Shown here one piece after another: positions 8,991-17,739 of a stretch of 64,000 bases of DNA (its first letter is position 1; each line of letters begins with the position of its first letter). The stretch is from NCBI GenBank assembly GCA_963769605.1, contig CAVYML010000003.1:434001-498000 (forward strand). Direction: 5' to 3'. The notes beneath the pieces were generated by a model. That model was given only the letters and a program-made list of their open reading frames with translations, was not told where the DNA came from and made no database searches. The DNA is from Fen-1254 sp963769605. GTDB lineage: Bacteria > Bacteroidota > Ignavibacteria > UBA10030. The position numbers and the translations under genes are program-made.

Positions 8991-9983
8991 ATGGAAAAGA
9001 AGAAAATTAAATGGGGAATTATAGGTCCCGGATGGATAGCGCACAAATTTGCGACAGCGCTTCAGGTTGCAGCCAATTGTGAATTGTATGCCGTCGGTTC
9101 CCGCCATATCGATACTGCAAAAAAGTTCGCCGCCGAGTTTCATGTCCCCAAAGCGTACGGCAGTTATCAAGAACTTTTACAGGATCCCGATGTTGATGCC
9201 GTGTATATCGCCACACCGCATAATCTTCATTTAGAAAACACGCTGCTCGCTCTCGAGCATCATAAACATGTGCTCTGTGAAAAACCTATGGGCGTAAATC
9301 GAAAAGAAGAAGAAAAGATGATTGAAAAAGCGAGAGAGAAAAATCTTTTCTTAATGGAAGCGCTCTGGACCCGCTTTCTTCCGAATATTATCAAAACAAA
9401 AGAATTGATCGATTCCGGTGAGATCGGAGATGTCAAACTCTTTACCGCGTCTTTTTCTATTCTCTCCGATAACGGGCCGGAACACAGGCATTACAATATA
9501 GATCTTTGCGGAGGGACAATCTTAGACACAGGCATCTACAACATCTTTCTTTCGCTTCTGCTTCTCGGAAGCCCGAGAAGCATTTCTGCAATAGCCGGAC
9601 TAAGCAGTCAGGGCGGCGATAACAGCTGCAGTTATACGTTTAAATACGAAAATGATACGCTTGCGGTGATGTATTCCTCTTTCCTTGCGGATCCGCCGGT
9701 TGTTGCGGAGATTCACGGTACACGGGGCAAAATTGTTCTCGGTCATTTATGGTTCTGTCCGGGAAAAGTGAAATTAACATACCGCGGCGGCAGGGGAAAA
9801 ATATTCGAATTCGAGGAGCGGAGTAACGGGTACGAATATGAAGCTGAAGAAACGGCGAAGTGTATTCTTGCCGGAAAAACTCAAAGCGATTTATGGAGCT
9901 GGAATGACAGCCTACGGCTTATCAGTACTATGGATTCTATAAGAAAGCAATGCGGGATTGTTTATCCCAAGCATGATCTCTAA
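8991..9983 (+). CDS. Gfo/Idh/MocA-family NAD(P)-dependent oxidoreductase
   Basis: 330 residues, the usual length for this family of sugar or polyol dehydrogenases. The N-terminal Rossmann fold has the dinucleotide loop GIIGPGWIA (residues 9-17). The family motif CEKPMGVN, whose Lys is catalytic, follows near residue 96. The C-terminal domain has GGTILDTGIYNI, the region with the second catalytic position. It resembles trans-1,2-dihydrobenzene-1,2-diol dehydrogenase-like members, but the substrate cannot be read. AAAAAGGATATCGT before the ATG gives a ribosome site. Probably monocistronic. Confidence 0.93.
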   Translation: MEKKKIKWGIIGPGWIAHKFATALQVAANCELYAVGSRHIDTAKKFAAEFHVPKAYGSYQELLQDPDVDAVYIATPHNLHLENTLLALEHHKHVLCEKPMGVNRKEEEKMIEKAREKNLFLMEALWTRFLPNIIKTKELIDSGEIGDVKLFTASFSILSDNGPEHRHYNIDLCGGTILDTGIYNIFLSLLLLGSPRSISAIAGLSSQGGDNSCSYTFKYENDTLAVMYSSFLADPPVVAEIHGTRGKIVLGHLWFCPGKVKLTYRGGRGKIFEFEERSNGYEYEAEETAKCILAGKTQSDLWSWNDSLRLISTMDSIRKQCGIVYPKHDL

Positions 9984-9997
9984 AAAAGAATAAAACT

Positions 9998-10093
9998 TTG
10001 TTTCTCACAGTTCTCTTTCTCTGCCTGCTTTGCTGGTTTTATCCCCGGTCGGCTGCAGCGCCGGCTGGACAACTTCGCAAGGTCAGGGCATGA
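9998..10093 (+). pseudogene. Possible signal-peptide remnant upstream of the second YgjP-like gene
   Basis: From a TTG at 9998 a 31-codon frame reads FLTVLFLCLLCWFY followed by PRSAAAPAG, a convincing secretion signal with an Ala-rich cleavage region, but it stops at 10091-10093 with no mature protein. It may be the 5' end of a lost secreted-protein gene joined to the YgjP-like gene. It is short, so chance cannot be excluded. Confidence 0.3.
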
Positions 10094-10120
10094 GAGTGAA
10101 TAGATTGGAATGTCCGCCGC

Positions 10121-10852
10121 GTGTTACGACGTCAATTCTCGCAGTCTCAAATTGTTGTAGAATCCGTACCCATCGATGTAGTTCGAAAGAACATCAAAGG
10201 CCTTCGTCTTGTTATTTATCCTCAGACGGGAAGAGTAAGGCTTTCTGCTCCTTTGTGGCTGAGTGATGACGCGATTCGGCTGTATGCAATTTCCAAATTA
10301 TCATGGATCAAAAAGCATCAGAAAAGATTTGAATCCCGGAAGCCGCAAGCGGCACAAATTTATACATCGGGCGAATACCACGAGTACAGCGGCAGCCGGT
10401 TTATGCTGGCGGTAGTTCCCTATGCAGGAAAACCTAAAGTTGTTTTGGATCATACGGAGCTGAAGCTTTTCGTGCGGGAAAACAGCACCAAACATTACAG
10501 GGCAAAAGTTCTTGACGAATGGTACCGAGACAGGCTAAAAGAACAAATTCCGGATTTGATCCGAGCATGGGAAAAACGGATTGGCGTTGATGTCGCTGCA
10601 TGGGGAATTAAACAGATGAAAACACGGTGGGGTTCGTGCAATATCCGTGCTCGAAGAATATGGCTGAATTTAGAACTGGCAAAAAAACCTACCCGATGCC
10701 TGGAATATGTCGTTGTCCATGAAATGGTACATTTGCTGGAACGAAATCACTCAAGACGTTTTGCCGCCTTGATGAGCGGATTTTTGCCTCAATGGAGGTC
10801 ATTAAAAGAAGAACTGAATGGTCAACTGCAAACTGTGAACAGTGAACTGTAA
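10121..10852 (+). CDS. YgjP-like (DUF45) zinc metallopeptidase, second copy
   Basis: Paralogue of the product of 4924-5640: the same order of blocks (VVRKNIKGLRLVIYP, QMKTRWGSCN, RRIWLNLELAKKP) and zinc site HEMVH at about 200-204 followed by LLERNHSRRF. The start is uncertain. GTG 10121 is the only usable start before the first conserved block, has no clear ribosome site, and the extra residues LRRQFSQSQIVVESVP do not match the first copy. The 3' end is also odd: the last 11 or 12 codons (NGQLQTVNSEL) and the stop lie inside a 7-base tandem repeat. The family is sure. Whether it is expressed is unclear because both ends look remodelled. Confidence 0.85.
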   Translation: MLRRQFSQSQIVVESVPIDVVRKNIKGLRLVIYPQTGRVRLSAPLWLSDDAIRLYAISKLSWIKKHQKRFESRKPQAAQIYTSGEYHEYSGSRFMLAVVPYAGKPKVVLDHTELKLFVRENSTKHYRAKVLDEWYRDRLKEQIPDLIRAWEKRIGVDVAAWGIKQMKTRWGSCNIRARRIWLNLELAKKPTRCLEYVVVHEMVHLLERNHSRRFAALMSGFLPQWRSLKEELNGQLQTVNSEL

Positions 10853-10906
10853 ATGGTAAATGATGAAGGATGAATGATGAAGGATGAATGATGAAGGATG
10901 AAGGAT
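10816..10906. repeat. Degenerate heptamer array (13 units)
   Basis: Thirteen consecutive 7-base words on the pattern GAANNNT (GAATGGT, GAACAGT, GAACTGT, GAAGGAT, GAATGAT). It begins inside the YgjP-like gene and supplies its C-terminal codons and stop. Confidence 0.85.
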
Positions 10907-10957
10907 AAAAAGAAAAAAGTGAAGCCGTGTCTTTTCCGATGACAATGGGGCTGACAG

Positions 10958-10980
10958 GACTCTCGCGGGAGAGTCTTTTC
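10958..10980 (+). terminator. Possible rho-independent terminator
   Basis: GACTCTC (10958-10964), 4-base loop, GAGAGTC (10969-10975), then TTTTC. It follows the second YgjP-like gene and the heptamer array. The T-run is short. Confidence 0.5.
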
Positions 10981-11032
10981 TTACTGCTTTTTATCTGCGT
11001 TCTTCCTATCTTCACTTTATATAATATTATGC

Positions 11033-11045
11033 GGAACGGTGTTCC
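11033..11045. promoter_or_regulatory. Small dyad upstream of pepT
   Basis: GGAAC, 3 bases, GTTCC, followed eight bases on by another GGAAC-like half. It lies just after a TATAAT (11020-11025) and about 50 bases before the pepT start, a place where an operator would fit. No matching -35 was found, so this is weak. Confidence 0.25.
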
Positions 11046-11096
11046 GGTGGAACAATCTTCCGGCAGCAGGAATTTTCAGAAAGGATGGATAGTTTT

Positions 11097-12329
11097 ATGA
11101 CAGAGAGCGTTCTTGACAAATTTCTTCGATATGTCGTGATCGACACGCAATCAAAAGAAGATGTAGAGGATTATCCGAGTACTGCGAAGCAGCTTGATTT
11201 GCTGAACTTGCTGGAAAAAGAATTGAAAGCTCTCGGTGTACTGGGGGTCGGCATCGATCAATATGGATATGTGATGGCAACCTTACCGTCGAACGTAAAA
11301 ACAAAAGTTCCGGCGCTCGGGTTTATAGCGCACGTCGATACTTCTCCTGAAGTCAGCGGAGCGAATGTCAAGCCGCAGGTGATAACCTCTTATAAGGGCG
11401 GGGACATTGCGCTTCCCGGCGATGCCTCGGTCGTTATACGCCAATCGGAAAATCCCGACCTTAAACTTGCAATCGGCAAAACTGTTGTAACCAGCGACGG
11501 TACGACGCTGCTCGGGGCAGACGACAAAGCCGGCTGCGCCATCATGATGACTGCTGTGCAGCAGCTGCTGGGCAATCCGAAAATTCCGCACGGCGATATT
11601 CATATCGGATTTACTCCGGACGAAGAAGTAGGTGCAGGAACAAAATTTTTCGATATAAGGAAATTCGGCGCACAGTTCGCATATACAGTGGACGGTGACA
11701 CACCGGGTGAATTAAATAAAGAAACATTCAGCGCCAATGTCTGCTCAATTACCGTGCATGGACGGGATATGCATCCCGGCAGCGCCAAGAATATTATGAT
11801 CAATGCGGTGCGTGTCGTTTCTGAAATTATCGCGCACTTGCCGAAAAATATCTCGCCGGAGACGACGGAGAAATACGAACCGTACATCCATCCGTATGTT
11901 CTGGAGGGAGGAGTCGGCAAAGCATCCGTAAAAATTCTCTTCCGCGATTTCAATACTGCAGGATTAGACGATCTGAAAATAATCGTCGAAAAAACGGTTG
12001 CCGAAGTACAGCCGATGTTCCCCAAAGCGAAAATCGACGTCGAGGTTAAGGAACAATACCGCAATATGCGGGAAGGCGTTGAGAAAGATACGCGCGTGGC
12101 GGATTATCTGTACGAAGCAGCACGGCGAGCCGGATTGAAACCGGAATGGAAACCTATCCGCGGCGGTACGGACGGATCAAGATTAACTGAAAACGGCCTG
12201 CCCACTCCGAATATCTTTACCGGCGGCGCGAATTATCACAGCCCGAACGAATGGGTGAATGTGTGGGGCATGGAAAAAGCAATTGAAACGATTGTGAATT
12301 TGGTGCAGATATGGGTGGAAAAGCAGTGA
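11097..12329 (+). CDS. pepT: Peptidase T (M20 family aminotripeptidase)
   Basis: Cytosolic zinc aminopeptidase that releases the N-terminal residue of tripeptides. The 410 residues match PepT length. Metal ligands are visible in FIAHVDTSPE, GADDKAGCA and, with the general base, TPDEEVGAG; HGRDMHPGSAKN belongs to the dimerisation lid; RGGTDGSRLTENGLPTPN is the conserved C-terminal substrate-binding segment. I prefer ATG 11097 over ATG 11085 because AGAAAGGA lies about 11 bases before 11097 but touches the earlier ATG. The stop falls at the start of a heptamer array. Confidence 0.96.
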   Translation: MTESVLDKFLRYVVIDTQSKEDVEDYPSTAKQLDLLNLLEKELKALGVLGVGIDQYGYVMATLPSNVKTKVPALGFIAHVDTSPEVSGANVKPQVITSYKGGDIALPGDASVVIRQSENPDLKLAIGKTVVTSDGTTLLGADDKAGCAIMMTAVQQLLGNPKIPHGDIHIGFTPDEEVGAGTKFFDIRKFGAQFAYTVDGDTPGELNKETFSANVCSITVHGRDMHPGSAKNIMINAVRVVSEIIAHLPKNISPETTEKYEPYIHPYVLEGGVGKASVKILFRDFNTAGLDDLKIIVEKTVAEVQPMFPKAKIDVEVKEQYRNMREGVEKDTRVADYLYEAARRAGLKPEWKPIRGGTDGSRLTENGLPTPNIFTGGANYHSPNEWVNVWGMEKAIETIVNLVQIWVEKQ

Positions 12330-12546
12330 ATGGTGAATAGTGAATGGTGAATAGTGAATAGTGAATGGTGAATAGTGAATAGGAAGTTCTTAGTGCTTGG
12401 TGCTTGGTGCTTAGTTCAAAAGCATGAATAGCGAACAATAAACAGAATAACCAAACAACCAATGAACCGATTAACGAAACATCTGGAACAACGAACCACG
12501 AACGACGCACCACGAACTAAACAACACGAACTTAACAACACGAATG
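12328..12546. repeat. Compound heptamer/octamer repeat block
   Basis: Eight heptamers GAATGGT or GAATAGT (12328-12383), then heptamers of the GTGCTTG kind (to about 12420), then octamers of the AATAACCA kind (about 12442-12475), then heptamers GAACAAC, GAACCAC, GAACGAC (12488-12546). A frame open through this block makes a false N-terminal extension on the OPT gene. Confidence 0.85.
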
Positions 12547-12563
12547 TTTTATGTGAGATTGAC

Positions 12564-14552
12564 ATGGATCAAAACACGACGACCGGGCTTCCGGAAAACG
12601 CTTATAAAGAACTGAAAGAAGGTGAAAAATATCTCCCTTTGATGTCTGCCGATAAGGCTTATCCGGAAGTGACTCTCTGGTCGGTGTCGTGGGGATTGGT
12701 TATGGCAGTCCTCTTCTCCGCTGCTGCGGCGTATTCGGGTTTGAAAATCGGACAGGTCTTCGAAGCGGCGATTCCGATTGCTATCCTTGCGGTGGGCGTA
12801 ACCGGTCTTGCTAAAAAACGGAACGGCCTCGGTCAGAATGTCATTATTCAATCCATCGGAGCCTGTTCCGGTGTCGTTGTTGCCGGAGCCATTTTTACGA
12901 TTCCGGCTCTCTATATCCTTGCGCTTCCGGCAAGTTATTTTCAGATGTTCATTGCCTCCGCGCTCGGCGGGTTCCTCGGTATTCTTTTCCTTATTCCGTT
13001 CAGGAAATATTTCGTCAAAGATATGCATGCAAAGTTTCCTTTTCCGGAAGCGACCGCTACGACGGAAATTCTGGTTGCAGGTGAAAAAGGGGGAAAAGAA
13101 GCAATGGTGCTCGTCGTCAGCGGCGTGATCGGAGGACTTTTCGATTTTCTTTTCAGCGCGTTCGGCTGGTGGTCGGAAGTCATTACGACCAAAATGTTTT
13201 CATGGGGCCAGATTCTTTCCGATAAAATAAAAATTGTTCTTAAAGTCGATATTTCGGCTATGGTGCTCGGACTCGGATTTATTATCGGGCTGCAATATTC
13301 GGCCATCATCGTTGCCGGATCGCTTCTTTCCTGGTTTGTCTTCGTTCCGCTGGTCTACGAGATAGGCCGGCACCTGACCGTTCCGCTCGGCGCGACGGCG
13401 GTAAAACTGATCGCCGATATGAGCCCGGAAGAAATATTCCGTTTCTACGTCCGTCCGATAGGTATCGGAGGCATTGCCATGGCGGGTATTATTGGTATTG
13501 TTCGCTCGTCTAAAATTATTGCCGGAGCGTTTTCGCTTGCATATAAAGAGATCGTGCATCACAAATCCGGAGCGGAAGCGGCCGAACGGACGCAGACCGA
13601 TATCAAAATGCTCTGGGTGGTGACGCTCATTTTGCTGACCGCTCTCGCGATCCTGATCTTTTTTATTACGGGAGTCGTACCTACAATTATTCAAGCGGTT
13701 ATTGCGCTTCTTGTCGTTGTGATTATTTCCTTCCTCTTTACAACGGTCGCTGCAAATGCAACGGCGATTGTCGGAACCAACCCTGTGTCCGGCATGACGT
13801 TGATGACGCTGATACTTTCATCGTTCGTTTTAATGCAGGTCGGACTGACGGGAGAATCGGGCATGCTGAGCGCAATGATTATCGGCGGCGTTGTCTGCAC
13901 GGCGCTTTCCGTTGCCGGCGGATTTATTACAGATCTGAAAATCGGTTATTGGCTCGGTTCGACCCCGCGTAAGCAGGAATCGTGGAAGTTTCTCGGCGTG
14001 CTGGTTTCCGCCGCAACGGTCGGTGGTGTTATCCTCATTCTGAATCAGGCATACGGCTTTACCGGCGAGAAGGGAATGGTGGCGCCGCAGGCGAATGCTA
14101 TGGCAGCAGTCATCAAACCTTTGATGTCGAATGCGCCGACACCCTGGGTTCTTTATATTATCGGCGCAGTTATCGCACTGCTTCTTCTTATACTGAAAGT
14201 GCCTCCGCTGGCTTTTGCGCTTGGTATGTATATACCGCAGGAGTTAAACACACCGCTGCTGATTGGCGGCATTATTGCATGGTTTGTTTCCAGCCGCAGT
14301 AAGAACGAAAAATTAAACAACGCCCGAACACAGCGCGGAACACTCATCGCATCCGGTTTTATTGCCGGCGGAGCATTGCTCGGTGTCTTCAATGCTTTCC
14401 TGAAATTTATAGACCAGCAATGGACATTCGGTTATACTGCATGGTTCAATTCTCAATGGGCCGATTCGGCCAACGGCGAAGTAACCGGACTTATCATGTT
14501 CCTCCTTCTGTGCGGATACGCGACCTGGGATTCGTTAAGAGGAAAGGAGTAG
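12564..14552 (+). CDS. OPT-family oligopeptide transporter
   Basis: A polytopic inner-membrane protein of 662 residues, the usual size for bacterial OPT proteins of the TIGR00733 kind, which take up small peptides or metal chelates. Early hallmarks are PEVTLWSVSWGLVMAVLFSA and AYSGLKIGQVFEAAIP, then GQNVIIQSIGACSGVVVAG; a conserved NATAIVGTNPVSGMT follows in the second half. About 14-16 hydrophobic segments are visible. I place the start at ATG 12564 (MDQNTTTGLPENAYKEL) because upstream in-frame codons are repeat DNA. It lies beside pepT, consistent with peptide uptake and breakdown. Substrate is inferred. Confidence 0.94.
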   Translation: MDQNTTTGLPENAYKELKEGEKYLPLMSADKAYPEVTLWSVSWGLVMAVLFSAAAAYSGLKIGQVFEAAIPIAILAVGVTGLAKKRNGLGQNVIIQSIGACSGVVVAGAIFTIPALYILALPASYFQMFIASALGGFLGILFLIPFRKYFVKDMHAKFPFPEATATTEILVAGEKGGKEAMVLVVSGVIGGLFDFLFSAFGWWSEVITTKMFSWGQILSDKIKIVLKVDISAMVLGLGFIIGLQYSAIIVAGSLLSWFVFVPLVYEIGRHLTVPLGATAVKLIADMSPEEIFRFYVRPIGIGGIAMAGIIGIVRSSKIIAGAFSLAYKEIVHHKSGAEAAERTQTDIKMLWVVTLILLTALAILIFFITGVVPTIIQAVIALLVVVIISFLFTTVAANATAIVGTNPVSGMTLMTLILSSFVLMQVGLTGESGMLSAMIIGGVVCTALSVAGGFITDLKIGYWLGSTPRKQESWKFLGVLVSAATVGGVILILNQAYGFTGEKGMVAPQANAMAAVIKPLMSNAPTPWVLYIIGAVIALLLLILKVPPLAFALGMYIPQELNTPLLIGGIIAWFVSSRSKNEKLNNARTQRGTLIASGFIAGGALLGVFNAFLKFIDQQWTFGYTAWFNSQWADSANGEVTGLIMFLLLCGYATWDSLRGKE

Positions 14553-14583
14553 TGCGTGATTTAGAGAGCCATCATCCGATTTG

Positions 14584-14603
14584 TATCACGTTTATGCGTG
14601 ATA
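14584..14603. terminator. Hairpin downstream of the OPT gene, possible terminator
   Basis: TATCACG, 6-base loop, CGTGATA, followed by ACATTTT. The stem is perfect but the T-run is poor, so termination is only possible. Confidence 0.3.
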
Positions 14604-14629
14604 ACATTTTCAGGCCTCCGGCTGTAGTG

Positions 14630-14735
14630 CTTGGTTCGTAGTTTAATGTGCTGCTGTGCTGCAGTTCAACGTTCGACGTTATCGGTTATTTAGTTATTTG
14701 GTTTGTCAGTTGTTTTGTTCTGACCATTTACCCTT
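14630..14735. repeat. Heptamer/octamer repeat block
   Basis: Degenerate words of the GTGCTTG/GTTCGTAG kind, then octamers such as GGTTATTT and AGTTATTT, ending in ACCATTTACCCTTCAC. It fills the gap between the convergent OPT and OsmC genes. Confidence 0.7.
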
Positions 14736-15175
14736 CACTCTTTCTGCAAATCAGATGCAGGTTTAATAACGTATGAATGCGTTATTGCCGCGCCTGCGGA
14801 GAGTTGTGCAGAAACGCTGCAATATTTGGTTTGTGAAAGTTCGACTGCTTGTTCCACATCTTCCTTGCGTATGCCGTCCCCGTAAAAGATATATTCGATA
14901 TGCATCGTCTTAAAAATTTTCGGATGCTGTTCCGTTTCTTCACCCCGAACGGTGCATTCATATCCGGCGACCGGTGAACGTTTTTTCTTTAATATGCTGA
15001 TAACATCCATCGACGTGCATCCGGCCAGCGCCATGAGCAGTAATTCCTTCGGCGTCGATGCTCCAGCGTACCCTCCGGCTTCCTGTTTTGTGTCCATCAC
15101 GACCCAATGCCCGGATTCCGCTTTTGCAGCAAATGCGTTTCCCTGCAATTGTTTTAGATATATGTTTTTGTTCAT
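14735..15175 (-). CDS. OsmC/Ohr-family peroxiredoxin-like protein
   Basis: 146 residues of the OsmC superfamily of thiol hydroperoxide reductases. The peroxidatic cysteine sits in LMALAGCTSMDVISIL near residue 54 and the resolving cysteine in QTKYCSVSAQLSAG near residue 119, both in canonical context; the Arg/Glu partners are plausible in the middle region. It is closest to the YhfA/OsmC-like branch rather than Ohr. No signal peptide, so cytosolic. Convergent with the OPT gene; octamer repeats lie before its start, so its promoter could not be identified. Confidence 0.92.
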   Translation of the reverse strand: MNKNIYLKQLQGNAFAAKAESGHWVVMDTKQEAGGYAGASTPKELLLMALAGCTSMDVISILKKKRSPVAGYECTVRGEETEQHPKIFKTMHIEYIFYGDGIRKEDVEQAVELSQTKYCSVSAQLSAGAAITHSYVIKPASDLQKE

Positions 15176-15177
15176 TA

Positions 15178-15300
15178 TGTTCAGTTCGTCTGTTCTTCAG
15201 TTATTCGGTTTATCAGTTTATTTGTTATTCAGTTTATCAGTTATTGGGTTCTTTGGTTCATTGGTTTTTCCATTCACCATTTACCATTTCACACTTCACT
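15178..15300. repeat. Octamer array followed by heptamers
   Basis: Nine or so 8-base words (CAGTTATT, CGGTTTAT, CAGTTTAT, TTGTTATT, TGGTTCAT) from about 15198 to 15268, then heptamers ATTCACC and ATTTACC to 15300. It overlaps the last codons of the next minus-strand gene. Confidence 0.8.
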
Positions 15301-15942
15301 ACTCTTAGCCGCTTGTAAAATCTGTTCGATAAACACTGCTTCGGGGAGGTTGCCTTCAAAACTATGAGTGCCGTTGATCAGGATATGGGGGACTCCCTGA
15401 ATATTATGTTTTTGGACAAGGAATGGAAATTCCGTTGTCTCGATCATTTCCGCCGTGATCAATGTATTGGAACGTGCAATCCGATGAGCGAGGCTTACGG
15501 TAGCCGGACAATAAGGGCATGATGGGGTTACGAATACCTGAATGCGCGTCGGCGATTTTATAGACTGCAATTGCTGCATGCTGTATTCACTTAAGCCGGT
15601 CGTTTTATTGCCGACGATTTCGATAGCTTGAAGAAATGCAATAAACTCATATCCTCCGGGAGCGCCGATAAAACGAATGCCATAATCGGCTTCATCGCGT
15701 ACAATAACGGTGGGAATAAATTCCACGCCGTAGGTTCGGGATTCTTCCGCATTTTTTAGGAATTCGTACGTCTCAACTTTGATCATGGGACTTAATGAAG
15801 AAAGTGTCTCGACCATGTCCCGAGTCAGTTTGCAGTACTCGCATTCGAATTCCTGCGTAAAAAAAACGAGCCGGACCTGATTTTTCAAATGTGCCAGCCG
15901 CTTTTGAATGGTTGCGTAATTTTTTTCTTCTATAATAGACAT
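15289..15942 (-). CDS. Protein disulfide oxidoreductase with two thioredoxin folds
   Basis: 217 residues made of two consecutive thioredoxin/glutaredoxin-like units, as in PDO proteins of thermophiles and AhpF N-terminal domains. Unit one has CEYC near residue 34 in FTQEFECEYCKLTRD and the cis-Pro in FIPTVIV; unit two has CPYC near residue 141 in VTPSCPYCPATV and cis-Pro in GVPHILING. No signal peptide, so it would act in the cytosol as a dithiol-disulfide exchanger. The last residues (KSSEV) are encoded at the edge of a repeat block. Confidence 0.93.
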   Translation of the reverse strand: MSIIEEKNYATIQKRLAHLKNQVRLVFFTQEFECEYCKLTRDMVETLSSLSPMIKVETYEFLKNAEESRTYGVEFIPTVIVRDEADYGIRFIGAPGGYEFIAFLQAIEIVGNKTTGLSEYSMQQLQSIKSPTRIQVFVTPSCPYCPATVSLAHRIARSNTLITAEMIETTEFPFLVQKHNIQGVPHILINGTHSFEGNLPEAVFIEQILQAAKSSEV

Positions 15943-15949
15943 ATAAACC

Positions 15950-16018
15950 TGTGAACTGTAAACTGTGAACTGTAAACTGTAAGAACCGACAACTGATTAA
16001 CTAAGAAACCGAATAACG
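15950..16018. repeat. Heptamer array
   Basis: Heptamers AACTGTG and AACTGTA alternate (about 15958-15983), followed by octamer-like AACTGATT, AACTAAGA words. It lies between two minus-strand genes. Confidence 0.75.
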
Positions 16019-16031
16019 CACTATCGAAGAA

Positions 16032-17705
16032 TTATTTCACGAATTCTTCTGCAAAATATTTGGCGGTCAGGGGTTCGCCTGTTGCAGAGCGCACCAATTC
16101 GTCCCAGCGCATGGTTGCGCCGGGGGCGAAGACGCGTTCTTTCAGATACTGTCCGATTTCCGGATGATTTGCATACGACGGTTCGGGATTCGACGGATCT
16201 TTTAATATTTTCGCTGCTATGTAATGCTGAATCTGAGAAGCAAAGAGCTCGCCCAATTGATAATTATGATAATAGACTGGTACTTGAGCAAGATGGATTT
16301 TCGCAGCCCAGTCCGGTTCATTGCGCCCTTCGGGGCATTTGATAAGCTGGTATTCGGAGACCAGATCCCACCAGAGCTTATTCAGATTTTGATCCGGATT
16401 TTGATACATGCCGCGCTCGAAGCGTACCATGACCTGAGTCCAGCGGCAGAAGATCAGTTCTTTCATGCGCAAATTTTCTTTTCCCGCCTCGCGGATCCGT
16501 TCCTTTTCCTTATCATCCACGCCGACCATCAGGTGAAGCCAGTCGGCATTATCGGCCTGTCGTTCCATCAATTCCGCGATCCCTTCGGTCAGAAAAATAT
16601 GCGCTTCGCTCCGGAGGAGGAATGGAAGATCCCTGCGTTCGTTTTTACTGTAAACACCGTGACCGAGTTCATGGAGCATTGTGCTCATCCATTCATGGTT
16701 GTCTTTGATGTTCAGCATGACGCGGATATCGCCAAGGCGATCGATATCCGTTTCGAATGCGTGCTGGTATTTTCCTTTGCGCTCGTACAGGTCGCTGTTC
16801 TTCAAGATGTCGTCGACCGGCAGGCCGAAGTTGGCATAAAATGATCTTCCGAGGTCTTCCACTTTCTTACCGGCAAAATATTTATCGAAGTCGACTTCGC
16901 TCATCTGCGGCGCTTCCTGGAAGAAACGGTCCTGATAATGCCACGGCTTCATGGCGGTGGGATCGATTCCCCATTTTGCGGCGAGCTTTGTATCTATTTC
17001 GGATTTCAACTGCACGAACGGTTTGTCGGTCAGTTTTTTTAATTCATCGAAGACGGCTATCACTTCGTTTTCGCTCTGCTCCGCTGTTACCAGCATCATC
17101 TCGTAATAATTTTTAAAGCCGAGCTTGCGGGCCGCTTCATTGCGCAGCTTGACGAGTTCGACCACCATCGGAGCAACCGCCTTGCCTACCATCTTGCTCG
17201 CCTCCCATGCTTTTTCGCGCCTTGCGCTGTCGGTTTCCTTTTGCAGTATCTCGACGATATCGTTGTCGGTCACTTCTTTCCCGTCGATAGTACCGCGGAA
17301 GGTATTGAATTTATTTGCGATTTCCGCTGCCTTGTCTACGATTTGTTTTAAGAGAGCTGAATCGAGCTGGTTGGGAAGATAGCTGTTGTAGAGGATAATC
17401 AACTGCCGGTGGAGAAGCGGCTCTTTAATGGCGTTCGATTCCACCCAGCGCTTGACCTGTTCGAATTCATCCTTATTGGAGTATATCCTGCGTACCTCAA
17501 GCTCCAATGCTGCCTGCTCGTCGTAATATTTTTTCTCACCGGTTGCGCTGGCATTCCAATTGGCGATATTCAACGCTTTAAGCTTCGGTTCGACAGTCTT
17601 CACATGGTTGTCGATGAATGCCTGAAGTTTCTGTTCTTCCGTTTGTGCGATACTGATAGTCATAAAACACACCGTTAATAAAAAAAGGATAAAGGAGGAT
17701 TTCAT
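16032..17705 (-). CDS. Secreted M2/M3-like gluzincin peptidase
   Basis: 557 residues with an N-terminal signal peptide (SSFILFLLTVCFMTISIAQ, cleavage after about residue 20), so periplasmic or exported. The zinc site is HELGH at 345-349 with the third ligand most likely Glu374 in LTEGIAELME. Overall layout, with mostly helical flanks and a C-terminal PGATMRWDELVRSATGEPL, fits bacterial M2 (ACE-like peptidyl-dipeptidase) proteins; M3 is the alternative. An insertion sequence sits 34 bases before its start, and the best promoter for the gene now lies beyond that element, so expression may be altered. Confidence 0.85.
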   Translation of the reverse strand: MKSSFILFLLTVCFMTISIAQTEEQKLQAFIDNHVKTVEPKLKALNIANWNASATGEKKYYDEQAALELEVRRIYSNKDEFEQVKRWVESNAIKEPLLHRQLIILYNSYLPNQLDSALLKQIVDKAAEIANKFNTFRGTIDGKEVTDNDIVEILQKETDSARREKAWEASKMVGKAVAPMVVELVKLRNEAARKLGFKNYYEMMLVTAEQSENEVIAVFDELKKLTDKPFVQLKSEIDTKLAAKWGIDPTAMKPWHYQDRFFQEAPQMSEVDFDKYFAGKKVEDLGRSFYANFGLPVDDILKNSDLYERKGKYQHAFETDIDRLGDIRVMLNIKDNHEWMSTMLHELGHGVYSKNERRDLPFLLRSEAHIFLTEGIAELMERQADNADWLHLMVGVDDKEKERIREAGKENLRMKELIFCRWTQVMVRFERGMYQNPDQNLNKLWWDLVSEYQLIKCPEGRNEPDWAAKIHLAQVPVYYHNYQLGELFASQIQHYIAAKILKDPSNPEPSYANHPEIGQYLKERVFAPGATMRWDELVRSATGEPLTAKYFAEEFVK

Positions 17706-17739
17706 AGGGAATGCTTTCGAGCAGTTTTTTTGTTATAAT

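Noticed and set aside
10816..10906. Possible CRISPR array
   Set aside because: Units are 7 bases with no spacers; a tandem repeat, as are all similar blocks in the window.
12462..12563. N-terminal extension of the OPT transporter
   Set aside because: The codons are translated heptamer repeat; OPT homology starts after ATG 12564.
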